From the NCBI GenBank assembly GCA_964475985.1, contig CAYYYP010000005.1, positions 55,999-119,998 of the forward strand: a stretch of DNA of 64,000 nt, given 5' to 3'. Shown piece after piece: positions 49,111-58,254 of the stretch (positions are counted from its first letter, which is position 1; the number at the start of each line of letters is the position of its first letter). The notes beneath the pieces are model-generated. The model did not search any database and was not told the origin of the DNA. It saw nothing but the letters and a program-made list of their open reading frames with translations. The position numbers were made by a program, and so were the translations under genes. This DNA is from CAYYYP01 sp964475985. Lineage in GTDB: Bacteria; Bdellovibrionota; UBA1018; CAYHWW01.

Positions 49111-51317
49111 TTTTCAATTTCAAATTAGGCACAAAAGAAACATTATGGGCTTTCTGTTTCTTGACCAGTTTTTTAGTTGCGTTTGACGCCAAGGCTAAAA
49201 CGGTTCGTTACGAACTCACGATCACAAACGAGAAAATAAATTTGAGCGGAAAAAAAACCGTCGACTTTGCCCTCACAGTAAACGGCGGAGTACCTGCCCC
49301 GACTCTGGAGTTCACCGAAGGAGATGATGCAGAGATCATAGTAAAAAATCGCATTCCGAATCTTGAAACTTCAGTCCACTGGCACGGAATTCTTCTGCCG
49401 CCCGAGATGGATGGAGTTCCCTACGTAAACTCTCCACCAATCAAACCCGGAGGTGATTTTACCTTTCGTTTCCCTATCCGCCAGCATGGCACGTATTGGT
49501 ACCACTCCCACACTATGACGCAGGAACAGGAAGGCGTTTATGGCGCATTCATCGTTCATCCAAAAAAGAAAACCATAAAATACGATAGGGAAGTGGTGGT
49601 CGTCTTAAGTGATTGGTCAGATGAAAATGGCGAAAGTATCTTAAAAAACCTTAGAAAAGATGGTGATTATTACCTCTACAAAAAAGGTACGATGCGATCG
49701 TGGGTGGGCGCCATCCAAGCGGGAAAACTAGGGACTTTTCTTACTAATGAATGGACCCGAATGGGCGGCATGGACTTTTCCGATGTCGGTTATGATGCTT
49801 TTCTGATGAACGGAAAAAAAGATTCCCAGCTCGCAGCCCTTCGCCCGGGAGAAAAGGCAAGAATTCGGATTATTAACGCCGCCGCCTCAAGCTATTTTTA
49901 CGTTTCGCTTGGTCAGATGCCCATGAAAGTTATCTCCGCCGACGGAGTGGACATTAAACCCATATACGCAAAAGAGTTACTGATGGGAATGGCCGAAACC
50001 TATGACGTTCTTTTTGAAGCGCCGGAATCTAAGAACTATGAACTTAAAGCTACCTGTCAGGACGGAACTGGTTCAGCGTCGGGTTGGTTAGGGGATGGCG
50101 AAAGGGTTGCCGCACCCGTTAAACCTTTTCCTGAAATGTATGCGTCTATGGATCATGCAAGCCATGGAAGCCATGCAAGTCATGAGGGGCATGCAAACCA
50201 TGACACCCACGTAAACCATGAGAGCCACGGCAGTGTTACGGCCCAAAAAAGCAGTTCGCATGCAGGCCACGGAGATCACCGTAATCACGGGGAACCAGAA
50301 TCCGTCGCAAATGAAGATCATCGTACCGCCGTAGACATCCTCTCGGTAGACGAACTTGAGGCACAAGATTCGACTGCATTTTTAAAAAATGGAAAAGTAC
50401 ATGACGTAAAACTTCTTCTGGGTGGCGATATGCGCCGTTACATTTGGCATCTCAACGGAAAAGCAATTCATGAGGATCGTTTGATCGTCATCAACCAAGG
50501 CGACATCGTTCGATTCACATTTGAAAACCTAACGATGATGCATCATCCCATGCATCTGCACGGACATTTTTTTCGGGTGCTGAATCAGCATGGCGATCGC
50601 TCCCCCCTTAAGCACACAGTGGATGTGCCACCGCATATGAGCCGCACAATTGAATTTCTTGCGAACGAACCCGGCGAGTGGATGCTTCACTGCCACAATC
50701 TTTTTCATATGAGTACTGGCATGGCTCGCGTTGTGAAATATTCGAGCTTTACCCCCAAACCGGAGATTGCCCACCTTCAGCACCAGGATCATCATTTGCA
50801 CGACCCCTGGTATTTTTATGGAAATGCCGAAGTCGCGAGCAATCATGGCCAGGCAAATTTTAGACTTTCTCAGACCTGGAATGAAATAGAAGCCCGAATT
50901 GAAACCAGGAATACCGCCGGACTTAACTTTTCATTTCGAGAACCCTGGGAACTTGAAGGTGACCTCCTTTATCACAGGTGGTTTAACCAGTACTTCCACC
51001 TCATGGCTGGCGGCGTGGGCTTTGATAAGCAAGTTTCTGCGGTCGTAGGTTTTGGTTACTTGCTACCGATGTTAATCGATTCCCATTTTCTGGTTGATCA
51101 CCGCGGTAAATTTCGTCTGGGCTTTGAGAAGCGTTTCCAATGGACCAAGACAATTTTTTCCGACGTGGATTTCATTTGGCGACCAAACCAAGCCCAAACC
51201 ATTGGCCATGATATAGAATACGAAATCTCGCTCATGTATGGACCGGCCTGGCACTGGGCTGTCGGGGTCATGCTAACCGATCGCAGTATTGGTTTGGGCG
51301 TACAGGTTCAATTTTAG
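49107..51317 (+). CDS. Multicopper oxidase (CopA type) with C-terminal CopB-like barrel domain
   Basis: 736 residues. A signal segment (to about residue 28) precedes a three-cupredoxin copper oxidase: HWHG (91-94), YWYHSHT (H133, H135), HPMHLHGHFF (480-489) and HCHNLFHMSTGM (528-539). A Met/His-rich loop with many SHG/NHD units spans 349-405. From about residue 562 (HHLHDPWYFYGNAEVASNHGQANFRLSQ ...) the chain turns into repeated beta strands as in CopB outer-membrane copper proteins, ending in VQF. It presumably oxidises Cu(I) in the periplasm while the barrel sits in the outer membrane. Last gene of the csoR operon. Confidence 0.88.
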   Translation: MIFNFKLGTKETLWAFCFLTSFLVAFDAKAKTVRYELTITNEKINLSGKKTVDFALTVNGGVPAPTLEFTEGDDAEIIVKNRIPNLETSVHWHGILLPPEMDGVPYVNSPPIKPGGDFTFRFPIRQHGTYWYHSHTMTQEQEGVYGAFIVHPKKKTIKYDREVVVVLSDWSDENGESILKNLRKDGDYYLYKKGTMRSWVGAIQAGKLGTFLTNEWTRMGGMDFSDVGYDAFLMNGKKDSQLAALRPGEKARIRIINAAASSYFYVSLGQMPMKVISADGVDIKPIYAKELLMGMAETYDVLFEAPESKNYELKATCQDGTGSASGWLGDGERVAAPVKPFPEMYASMDHASHGSHASHEGHANHDTHVNHESHGSVTAQKSSSHAGHGDHRNHGEPESVANEDHRTAVDILSVDELEAQDSTAFLKNGKVHDVKLLLGGDMRRYIWHLNGKAIHEDRLIVINQGDIVRFTFENLTMMHHPMHLHGHFFRVLNQHGDRSPLKHTVDVPPHMSRTIEFLANEPGEWMLHCHNLFHMSTGMARVVKYSSFTPKPEIAHLQHQDHHLHDPWYFYGNAEVASNHGQANFRLSQTWNEIEARIETRNTAGLNFSFREPWELEGDLLYHRWFNQYFHLMAGGVGFDKQVSAVVGFGYLLPMLIDSHFLVDHRGKFRLGFEKRFQWTKTIFSDVDFIWRPNQAQTIGHDIEYEISLMYGPAWHWAVGVMLTDRSIGLGVQVQF

Positions 51318-51332
51318 TTTTGACGCCAACTC

Positions 51333-51785
51333 CTATGGTTCATTACGGACGGGTAATTGGGGCATTTTCCGCAGAATCTTAAACGATTTAAAACTAGTTT
51401 CAATTTTCAACTCTAAGCCAATATAGGAACCCTGATTTGGCGCAAGACTTCCACGGTAGTGCGTTGCAGTGCCGTGGAGATTAATGGGCGTAAGCTTTAT
51501 GGTTTCGCCGGTGTCGGAATCCCTAAACAAGGTCAAATCCAGCACCTTTGGAAAGGTTTTCTTTTTTCCAAGGGTGTAGACATCAACGGCATGTCCCTTT
51601 TTATCGACCTTGATTTCGAATTGATTGGGACCTTCCCCAATAATATCTCCCCCATGGGGACCGGGGCTCATATCGGCAAAAGCAATTGCCCCTTGGAACA
51701 TTAAGGTGAAAATAGAAAACAACCGAAATCGATTTGAAGTTTTCTGAGCCACATTCTGCAGAGTTCTAAAGTTCATAAATCCCAT
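51333..51785 (-). CDS. Secreted protein with metal-efflux-like GPHGG domain
   Basis: 150 residues from ATG 51785; ATG 51776 and a longer form from 51845 are alternatives without a good ribosome site. A signal segment ends near FADM. The mature part MSPGPHGGDIIGEGPNQFEIKVDKKGHAVDVYTLGKKKTF resembles small domains found in heavy-metal efflux membrane-fusion proteins (HGG ... YELVV). It converges with the copper oxidase gene. A periplasmic metal-binding role is inferred from this resemblance and location; no certain function. Confidence 0.55.
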   Translation of the reverse strand: MGFMNFRTLQNVAQKTSNRFRLFSIFTLMFQGAIAFADMSPGPHGGDIIGEGPNQFEIKVDKKGHAVDVYTLGKKKTFPKVLDLTLFRDSDTGETIKLTPINLHGTATHYRGSLAPNQGSYIGLELKIETSFKSFKILRKMPQLPVRNEP

Positions 51786-51916
51786 TACAGCAAATTTCAC
51801 GCGAAACGCCAAAGGCAATTCATTTGATCCACCGAGCCAAGTCATTCAAAAATGGCAGAAACATTCCGTCGTGTTAACGTCCACTGAAGAAATCCCCCTT
51901 CCGAAAAGTTCAGTCC

Positions 51917-54343
51917 ATGAGGTTTAAAATGAACAATACAGTTGCGGCTGGACTCACGTCCGAGCAAGCAAAAGATGCATTTAAGAAGCACGGGCCGAAT
52001 GAACTCATCCGCGCAAAAGGCCCTAACGTTTTCGTGTTATTCTTACGTCAGTTCAATAGTCCCTTGATTTGGTTACTTTTCCTTGCTTGCCTTGCATCAG
52101 GGGTCCTTGGCGAGTGGATCGATGCGGTCGCCATAAGTTCGATACTTCTCATCAACGCTTTTGTTGGTTTCTACCAGGAGTTTCGAGCCGAGCGTGCGGT
52201 GGCCGCCCTCATGTCACTCAGCGCACCACGAGCCCGGGTCCTGCGTGATGGACGATCGGTCATGCTATCCGCCAAAGAAGTTGTCCCCGGAGATGTTCTA
52301 ATATTGGACGCCGGAGATATTGTGGCCGCAGACTCTCTCCTTTTGGAATCAAACCAACTTCTTTTGAATGAATCCGCACTGACTGGTGAAAGCACACCTG
52401 CAGAAAAAAAGGTGGTTACGCTGGATGAAAAAACGCCCCTGGCTGAACGGGTAAACTCCGTATTTTTAAGCACCCACGTGGTAGCGGGCTCCGGCCGGGC
52501 AGTTGTTCAAGCAACGGGAATGAACACAGAAATCGGGAAAATTGCTCACCTGCTCACGCAAAGTCCTGAAACAAAAACTCCGCTTCAACAGCGCTTAAAA
52601 ACGGTTAGTCATACTCTTTTAAAGATTTGCCTCCTTTTGGTCTTGTTCGTAGCTATTCTTGGAATAATTCGTGGGCAGCCCTGGCTTGAACTGATCATGT
52701 CATCCATTTCCCTCGCTGTGGCCGTTGTTCCAGAAGGGCTTCCGGCCATCGTGACCATTGCGCTTGCCCTTGGCGTCCAAAGGATGGCGGCAAAAAATGT
52801 TTTGATTCGCAGCTTGCCGGCAATCGAAACTTTAGGCAGCACGACTGTCATTTGCACCGACAAAACGGGGACCCTAACGACCGGGAGCATGCGTGTCCGG
52901 GAATTTTGGGGCCCGGATCACGATAAAATTCTTTTTGTCGGCGCCGCATGTTGTGATGCAGAACTTAACGAGGATCAGAAATCGGGAACGGGAGATCCAA
53001 CGGAAGTTGCCATCCTCATAGCGGCAATTGAGCGGGGAATTCAATTGTCGAAAATTGAAACGGATTTTCCGAGAACGCATGTGAATCCCTTCGATTCCGA
53101 AAGAAAAAGAATGTCGATTCTCCGGAATGACTCCGTTCTTTATGTGAAGGGTGCGGTTGAATCTGTCCTTTCAAAGTCAACTGCTACCAACCAAAATGAA
53201 ATACTTCAGTTTGCTTCAAGTATGGCCGAACGTGGTCTTCGAGTGCTTGCCGTTGCGACCGGGAGCGGCACTCAGGAAGAACACTTGAGTTTCATCGGAC
53301 TCATAGGAATCTCAGACCCGCCAAGAAAAGAAGCCATGGCGGCGATCGCGTCCGCCAGAGCGGCAGGGATCCGAACCGTTATGATAACAGGTGACCATCC
53401 GGTAACGGCCCGGGCAATTGCCCGTGAGTTGGGCATTCTTTCGCCAAATGAAAGCCCAGAGGGGATAGTTCATGCAAGAGTAACCCCTGAAGATAAAATC
53501 AATATCGTGAGGGACTGGAAGGGTAAAAATGAAATTGTCGCCATGACGGGTGACGGCGTGAACGACGCACCCTCTCTAAAAGAGGCCCATGTCGGAATCG
53601 CCATGGGGATTACGGGAACCGAAGTAGCAAAACAAGCATCCGATATGATCTTAACCGACGACAATTTTGCCAATATTGTTTCAGCAATCCAAGAAGGACG
53701 GGGCGTTTACGATAATATTCAGAAAGCGGTCGTATACCTTTTAGCAGGAAATACCAGTGAACTGACGATCATGCTCATCGCGGCAATTGCTGGTTTACCC
53801 GTGCCGCTCCTGCCGATCCATTTATTATGGATCAATCTCGTAACGGACGGGTTGCCTGCCTTAGCACTGGTCATGGACCCTGCATCCGCGGAGTCCATGA
53901 GACGGTCTCCGAAGAAACCGAATGAGCCTATGTTAGGAGCTTCGGAGTGGAAACGCATCATCGCGACCGCACTGACCGAGGGAATCATCATCTTTGCAAC
54001 ATTTGTTATTATGCTTAAAAACTCTGACATTCATTCAGCGAGAAACTTTACGTTCACGACCCTCGTATTTAGCCAAATGTTTCGGGCGTTTTCCGCAAGG
54101 AGCAACACCCAGGTTTTTTGGACGGTTGGAGCTTTCAATAATTTATTACTCCTCGCAATCGTGTTTCTTACGATCTTTCTTCAGATCGCCCTTCACCATC
54201 TGCCCCTCACGCAGAATTTCCTATCCCTATCTCCCCTCCCCTTCACGGCGATTATGGCATCCATTTTCATTACCCTCATTCCAGTGACTTTCATCGAGAT
54301 ACATAAGCTTTTAAGTAAAAGGTATAGAACTTCCGAGATTTGA
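51917..54343 (+). CDS. P-type ATPase of the SERCA/PMR1-like calcium class
   Basis: 808 residues with ten predicted helices. The phosphorylation motif CTDKTGTLTTG (Asp near 315) and VVPEGLPAIVTIALALG (Glu of site II near 273) mark a P2A calcium or related ATPase. LSESALTGES-like residues (ESALTGESTPAEK) form the A domain and GDGVNDAPSLKEAHVGIAMGITGTEVAKQASDMILTDDNF the P domain. It moves Ca2+ or Mn2+ out of the cytoplasm. It is close to the copper operon but has its own transcription direction and no shared regulator. Confidence 0.9.
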   Translation: MRFKMNNTVAAGLTSEQAKDAFKKHGPNELIRAKGPNVFVLFLRQFNSPLIWLLFLACLASGVLGEWIDAVAISSILLINAFVGFYQEFRAERAVAALMSLSAPRARVLRDGRSVMLSAKEVVPGDVLILDAGDIVAADSLLLESNQLLLNESALTGESTPAEKKVVTLDEKTPLAERVNSVFLSTHVVAGSGRAVVQATGMNTEIGKIAHLLTQSPETKTPLQQRLKTVSHTLLKICLLLVLFVAILGIIRGQPWLELIMSSISLAVAVVPEGLPAIVTIALALGVQRMAAKNVLIRSLPAIETLGSTTVICTDKTGTLTTGSMRVREFWGPDHDKILFVGAACCDAELNEDQKSGTGDPTEVAILIAAIERGIQLSKIETDFPRTHVNPFDSERKRMSILRNDSVLYVKGAVESVLSKSTATNQNEILQFASSMAERGLRVLAVATGSGTQEEHLSFIGLIGISDPPRKEAMAAIASARAAGIRTVMITGDHPVTARAIARELGILSPNESPEGIVHARVTPEDKINIVRDWKGKNEIVAMTGDGVNDAPSLKEAHVGIAMGITGTEVAKQASDMILTDDNFANIVSAIQEGRGVYDNIQKAVVYLLAGNTSELTIMLIAAIAGLPVPLLPIHLLWINLVTDGLPALALVMDPASAESMRRSPKKPNEPMLGASEWKRIIATALTEGIIIFATFVIMLKNSDIHSARNFTFTTLVFSQMFRAFSARSNTQVFWTVGAFNNLLLLAIVFLTIFLQIALHHLPLTQNFLSLSPLPFTAIMASIFITLIPVTFIEIHKLLSKRYRTSEI

Positions 54344-54358
54344 TTCAAATGTCTAGAA

Positions 54359-55507
54359 TCAATTCTTCTTCGCCATAAGTGCCAGTTCCATCATCGGAAT
54401 TTTTAAAGTAAAACTTGTTCCAAATTCAGGCCTACTATCGATGCAAATTTTTCCACCATGAGCGTCAACTACGCCTTTAACCAATGTAAGCCCTAAGCCC
54501 CACCCGGTCTTAACTCCTTCCTGAGCAGTTTTTGATCTACGGTATTGCTGAAACAACAATGAGATTTCGCTTTCTGGAATAGGTTGACCTTCGTTATGAA
54601 CTTCTAACTCAACATGAGTTACGTTAGCCCTAAGCGTAATTGTGATTGGCTCTTCTAGTGCACCATATTTTACGGCATTGCCAATTAAGTTCTCAAGCGC
54701 CCGTCTTAACCCATCACAACTGAAATACCCCTTAAGGGTCGGCATCGAATTTAAGATGAATCGATCACCATGAATGTCCGACATCTCTTCTACCACATCC
54801 CGAACCATCAAGTCTAAATCACAGACGTCAAACTGCAGAGCTAGCTTCTCACCTGAGCGAAGCCTGCCGGCATCGAGCAGATCATGAATCATAGCTTCTA
54901 GACGGTCCATGCTACGAATCACTTTCTTAGCCGACTTCTTTGCTGTTTCGGGCAAATCTTGATGCCGTGAAATCAACTGGGCATTAAGCCTTGCCGCCGT
55001 AATTGGAGTTTTCAGATCATGGGTAAGTGTATTCACGAATTTTTTTTGGATGCCCATATGTAACTCTGAAAACTCCACCGCCGCATCGTTAACCGCCTGC
55101 TCAACGGAATCAAGAATGATATCGCGTTGGGCGATACTCAATTGACCTTCGAATTCCAGCACCTGAAAAATCACTTCCCTTAAAATATGGTATTCAAAAA
55201 TCACTTCCGTCAGTGCGTAATTCTTTTCCCCGGCCCGATCACCACCGTGCAACTTTCCGATTCTCGTTCCCTCTTCGTCGTGGGCCACCACGGATTTGAA
55301 ATCAAGCTTACGGTTGGTCGCGAGGGCATCGATCAAATGATCTAAGTAGAGGGGAAGGGAATTTCTAAGTGAAAGGTTGGTCACGGTTCCGGCAGAAACG
55401 ACTTCCTTCAAACAACGCTCGGCCCAAAGGGTGAGAATTTTTTCCTTCCACTTCTTGAGTTGCGTAGAGTTAATACCCGTCGCGGAAGCTTCCGTGGCTA
55501 AAATCAT
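54359..55507 (-). CDS. Soluble sensor histidine kinase with RsbRD-like N-terminus
   Basis: 382 residues, no membrane helices. An N-terminal helical region (about 10-150, LTLWAERCLKEVV ... YALTEVIFEYHILREVIF) is like the RsbRD sensory domain used as input in some kinases. HisKA: KKFVNTLTHDLKTPITAARLN with H163. HATPase: LENLIGNAVKYG (N-box), GWGLGLTLVKGVVDAHGG (G-boxes). No response regulator gene is adjacent; the divergent/minus neighbour is oxyR. The signal may be intracellular. Confidence 0.88.
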   Translation of the reverse strand: MILATEASATGINSTQLKKWKEKILTLWAERCLKEVVSAGTVTNLSLRNSLPLYLDHLIDALATNRKLDFKSVVAHDEEGTRIGKLHGGDRAGEKNYALTEVIFEYHILREVIFQVLEFEGQLSIAQRDIILDSVEQAVNDAAVEFSELHMGIQKKFVNTLTHDLKTPITAARLNAQLISRHQDLPETAKKSAKKVIRSMDRLEAMIHDLLDAGRLRSGEKLALQFDVCDLDLMVRDVVEEMSDIHGDRFILNSMPTLKGYFSCDGLRRALENLIGNAVKYGALEEPITITLRANVTHVELEVHNEGQPIPESEISLLFQQYRRSKTAQEGVKTGWGLGLTLVKGVVDAHGGKICIDSRPEFGTSFTLKIPMMELALMAKKN

Positions 55508-55612
55508 TGTTATGCCCCTTATTGCTGAACAAACAGCTTACTCCTACTAGCCGGCAGGCGCTAGTGGCCATGCACCATGAACCAGGGGCAGCATCACGCT
55601 TCGCATCACGTT

Positions 55613-56569
55613 TTATTTGCAAAATTCAACGACGGTAAGATTCTTGCCACGCTTAAGGGCAATTTCTGGAGGTATGCTTTTCAAAATACTTTTTTGCAGT
55701 GCCTCAATGATTTCGATTTTCCAAAAGTCCCGTCGGTGAACAAAACTAATTTCCCGCGTTGGAGCTGGTATTACGAAGGACCGCACGGAGGTCCGAATTT
55801 CCGCAGAGCTCATAAGGGCCGTCATGAGCTCTGGGATCAAGGTGTACCCGCGGTTCTTCTGGATCACGTGACAGAGCGTATCGAGGCTTCCGCTTTGGAA
55901 ATGAATGTTTTTAAATACGGAGTCCTGGCTTGGGTCAATGGAACAATAGTTTGAAATTTGTGTTTTGAAGCAGTTGCCATCCTTGAGCATCCACATTTGT
56001 GAGGCATCAAGATCCTTAGCCTCAACCTTTGACTTTTTTAGAAGCGGGTGGCCTTTAGCTGCATAAAAAACGAAAGGCTCGTAATACAGTGGATTCTCCT
56101 TAAGGCCCAATTGCGCGAGTGGGGTCGCAAGTACGGCGCCATCAAGCCGGTCATTTTTAAGTTCCTCAATAATCGTATCCGTCGGCAACTCCTCAAGGTA
56201 GAGTTCCACTTTCGGAAATTCTTTCGAAAAGCCCCTTAGAAATAATGGAATTAAATAGGTTGCCACCGTGGGAATGATGGCTAATCGAAATTCTCCAGAG
56301 ACACCATTTACTCCACTTTTTGCTACGTGAATTAGTTTTGCCTGGGCCTGCATTACAACCTTAGCTTGTTCAATGAAACGCCTGCCCGCATCGGTGGGTA
56401 CGATGGGTTTTTGAATGCGGTCAAAAACCGTAATGGAAAGTTCGTCTTCAAGTTTCTGAATTTGCTGGCTCAAGGTAGGCTGGGAAATATGGCAAGCGGT
56501 GGCCGCTTTGCCAAAGTGGCGGTATTTATCCACGGCAAGAATATATTCTAGCTGGGTGAGAGTTGGCAT
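55613..56569 (-). CDS. oxyR: Hydrogen peroxide sensor OxyR
   Basis: 318 residues, LysR family. The N-terminal helix-turn-helix (FGKAATACHISQPTLSQQIQKLED) is typical. C200 and C209 (LKDGNCFKTQISNYCS) match the peroxide-forming Cys199/Cys208 pair of E. coli OxyR in spacing, with the surrounding sequence like the sensing loop. It is divergent from ahpC-ahpD with a candidate operator in between, so it should switch those genes on when peroxide forms the C200-C209 disulphide. Confidence 0.92.
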   Translation of the reverse strand: MPTLTQLEYILAVDKYRHFGKAATACHISQPTLSQQIQKLEDELSITVFDRIQKPIVPTDAGRRFIEQAKVVMQAQAKLIHVAKSGVNGVSGEFRLAIIPTVATYLIPLFLRGFSKEFPKVELYLEELPTDTIIEELKNDRLDGAVLATPLAQLGLKENPLYYEPFVFYAAKGHPLLKKSKVEAKDLDASQMWMLKDGNCFKTQISNYCSIDPSQDSVFKNIHFQSGSLDTLCHVIQKNRGYTLIPELMTALMSSAEIRTSVRSFVIPAPTREISFVHRRDFWKIEIIEALQKSILKSIPPEIALKRGKNLTVVEFCK

Positions 56570-56573
56570 ATCG

Positions 56574-56609
56574 ATAGTTTAAACCAATCATATTATAGAA
56601 ACAATCGAT
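56574..56609. promoter_or_regulatory. Candidate OxyR binding site between oxyR and ahpC
   Basis: Two direct ATAG-N7-C[AG]AT half sites (56574-56588 and 56595-56609) lie 21 bases apart on the same face, close to the OxyR pattern of ATAG...CTAT repeats, with CAAT/CGAT in place of CTAT. They sit just upstream of oxyR (5 bases from its ATG) and about 100 bases before ahpC, in line with autoregulation and activation. Confidence 0.45.
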
Positions 56610-56705
56610 TTTACCTAAATGGCTAACTCCATCATTATGGGAATAAGAGCAAACACGGAACTGAAAAATTTCCGCGGCTGCCCAGACTCAAGAAGGAGAT
56701 CAGAT

Positions 56706-57242
56706 ATGTTAGGCGTTGGAAAAAAAATTCCCCAATTTAAACTCAAAGCAACCGTTTCGACGGACCCTAAAACTGCATTTGTAGATATTGCCCAGGATAC
56801 TTACCCTGGCAAATGGCTAGTGCTGTTTTTCTACCCCAAAGACTTCACCTTTGTTTGCCCCACAGAGATTAAGGGATTTGCCGATATGAATGGCAAATTT
56901 AAGGATCGCGATGCGCAGATTTTGGCGGCGAGCACCGATACCGAATTTGTCCATATGGCGTGGCGACAACACCACGCAGATTTGAATCAACTCCCCTTCC
57001 CCATGTTAGCGGACGTAAAACGTGAACTCTCAACGGCTCTGGGAATCCTTGATGAAAATGAAGGAGTGGCCCAACGCGCAACCTACATTGTGGACCCTCA
57101 AGGGATCATAAGATTTGTTTATGTTACGGATCTTAGCGTAGGGAGAAACCCGAATGAAGTCCTGCGGGTGCTTGATGGATTGCAAACCGATGAGCTTTGC
57201 CCCTGCAATTGGGAAAAGGGCAAAGAAACCATTAAAGTCTAA
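56706..57242 (+). CDS. ahpC: Alkyl hydroperoxide reductase AhpC (2-Cys peroxiredoxin)
   Basis: 178 residues from ATG 56706 with AAGGAG seven bases upstream; an earlier in-frame ATG at 56619 reads through the promoter region. The peroxidatic Cys is C51 in DFTFVCPTEI, and resolving Cys is C165 or C167 in ELCPCNWEK. It reduces peroxides in the cytoplasm. The partner here is AhpD, encoded 9 bases downstream, and not the flavoprotein AhpF. Activated by OxyR presumably. Confidence 0.94.
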   Translation: MLGVGKKIPQFKLKATVSTDPKTAFVDIAQDTYPGKWLVLFFYPKDFTFVCPTEIKGFADMNGKFKDRDAQILAASTDTEFVHMAWRQHHADLNQLPFPMLADVKRELSTALGILDENEGVAQRATYIVDPQGIIRFVYVTDLSVGRNPNEVLRVLDGLQTDELCPCNWEKGKETIKV

Positions 57243-57251
57243 GGAAGCGAT

Positions 57252-57794
57252 ATGAACTTACAAACTCTACGCGAGCAGTTTCCTGAATCGGCCAAAGACA
57301 TCAAACTGAATCTTGAAACCATTCTAAGCCCGGAGGTCACTCCGGGCTTAACCATAAACCAAACTTTAGGCATTGCCCTGGCGTGTGCCTACGCTACCAA
57401 GGAGTTGAAGCTGGCAAAGGCGATCCTGCTGGATTTTGAATTGAATGGCGAGACGCAGAATGCGGCAAAAGGCGCTGCTTCGATCATGGCCATGAATAAT
57501 GTTTACTACCGAACCATGCATCTTTTAGGTGACTCAGAAATAAGTAAAATGCCTGCGAAACTCCGCATGAATATCCTCTCTCGTCCAGGGATACCGAAGG
57601 TGGATTTTGAACTCATGAGTTTAGCGGTGTCGGCCCTTTCGGGATGTGGAATGTGCATTAAGGCGCACGCAGAAGAGGTCAAAAAACAGGGAATCTCGCC
57701 AGAAGGCATACATTCTGCCATTCGCATTGCTTCGGTGATGAATGCCGCAAGTTTAGCTTTAAGCTTGGGGCCTGATTCTACGAGCTCTTCCTGA
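57252..57794 (+). CDS. ahpD: Alkyl hydroperoxide reductase partner AhpD
   Basis: 180 residues with the carboxymuconolactone decarboxylase-type redox motif SGCGMCIKAHAEEVKKQG, Cys132 and Cys135, followed by H139 of the proton relay. AhpD reduces AhpC through this CxxC and is itself reduced by lipoamide of dehydrogenase complexes in mycobacteria. Found directly after ahpC, so the pair replaces AhpF. Full length compared with known AhpD proteins of about 175 residues. Confidence 0.93.
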   Translation: MNLQTLREQFPESAKDIKLNLETILSPEVTPGLTINQTLGIALACAYATKELKLAKAILLDFELNGETQNAAKGAASIMAMNNVYYRTMHLLGDSEISKMPAKLRMNILSRPGIPKVDFELMSLAVSALSGCGMCIKAHAEEVKKQGISPEGIHSAIRIASVMNAASLALSLGPDSTSSS

Positions 57795-57871
57795 CTCAAA
57801 GCTGACCTAACCCTGACCCACGGTTGACCATACATCGCGTATAACTCGTTTCCATTGAAAGGAAGTACGCA

Positions 57872-58252
57872 ATGAAAAGTTTATCTAAGAATATCGCAGT
57901 TAGTTTTTCCGTGGCCGCCATGACCTTGATTTCCGTAGGTGCGGCAGCAGATGAGGTCCAGTCCGGACTGCTTTGCCAATCCGCGGGCTCACCCATGGCG
58001 GTAATGGAGCAGATCAATACTGCACTAAATACCGGTGACACCGTGGGCGGGATAAAACTAGATAGCTATGGTCCCAACCAATGGGGCTGGATCAGAAAGC
58101 CCGTCGTGATTTCGGCCATCACTTACTTGCCTATACCACAGCGTTTGAGCGGTACAATCCAAAGCTCGGACCACCCGTTCGTGCATGACAACGTAAACCT
58201 CACAACTCAACAGTCTTCATTTACCGGGTGCGTTTCCGTAAATCGAAAGTAA
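57872..58252 (+). CDS. Small secreted protein, unknown function
   Basis: 126 residues. Signal peptide MKSLSKNIAVSFSVAAMTLISVGAAADE, then a short mature domain with two Cys (GLLCQSAG and FTGCVSVN, the ends of the domain), which could form a disulphide. No family recognised. GAAAGGAAG stands before the ATG. It converges with the long secreted gene and shares no operon with ahpD, which ends 77 bases earlier. Confidence 0.6.
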   Translation: MKSLSKNIAVSFSVAAMTLISVGAAADEVQSGLLCQSAGSPMAVMEQINTALNTGDTVGGIKLDSYGPNQWGWIRKPVVISAITYLPIPQRLSGTIQSSDHPFVHDNVNLTTQQSSFTGCVSVNRK

Positions 58253-58254
58253 TC

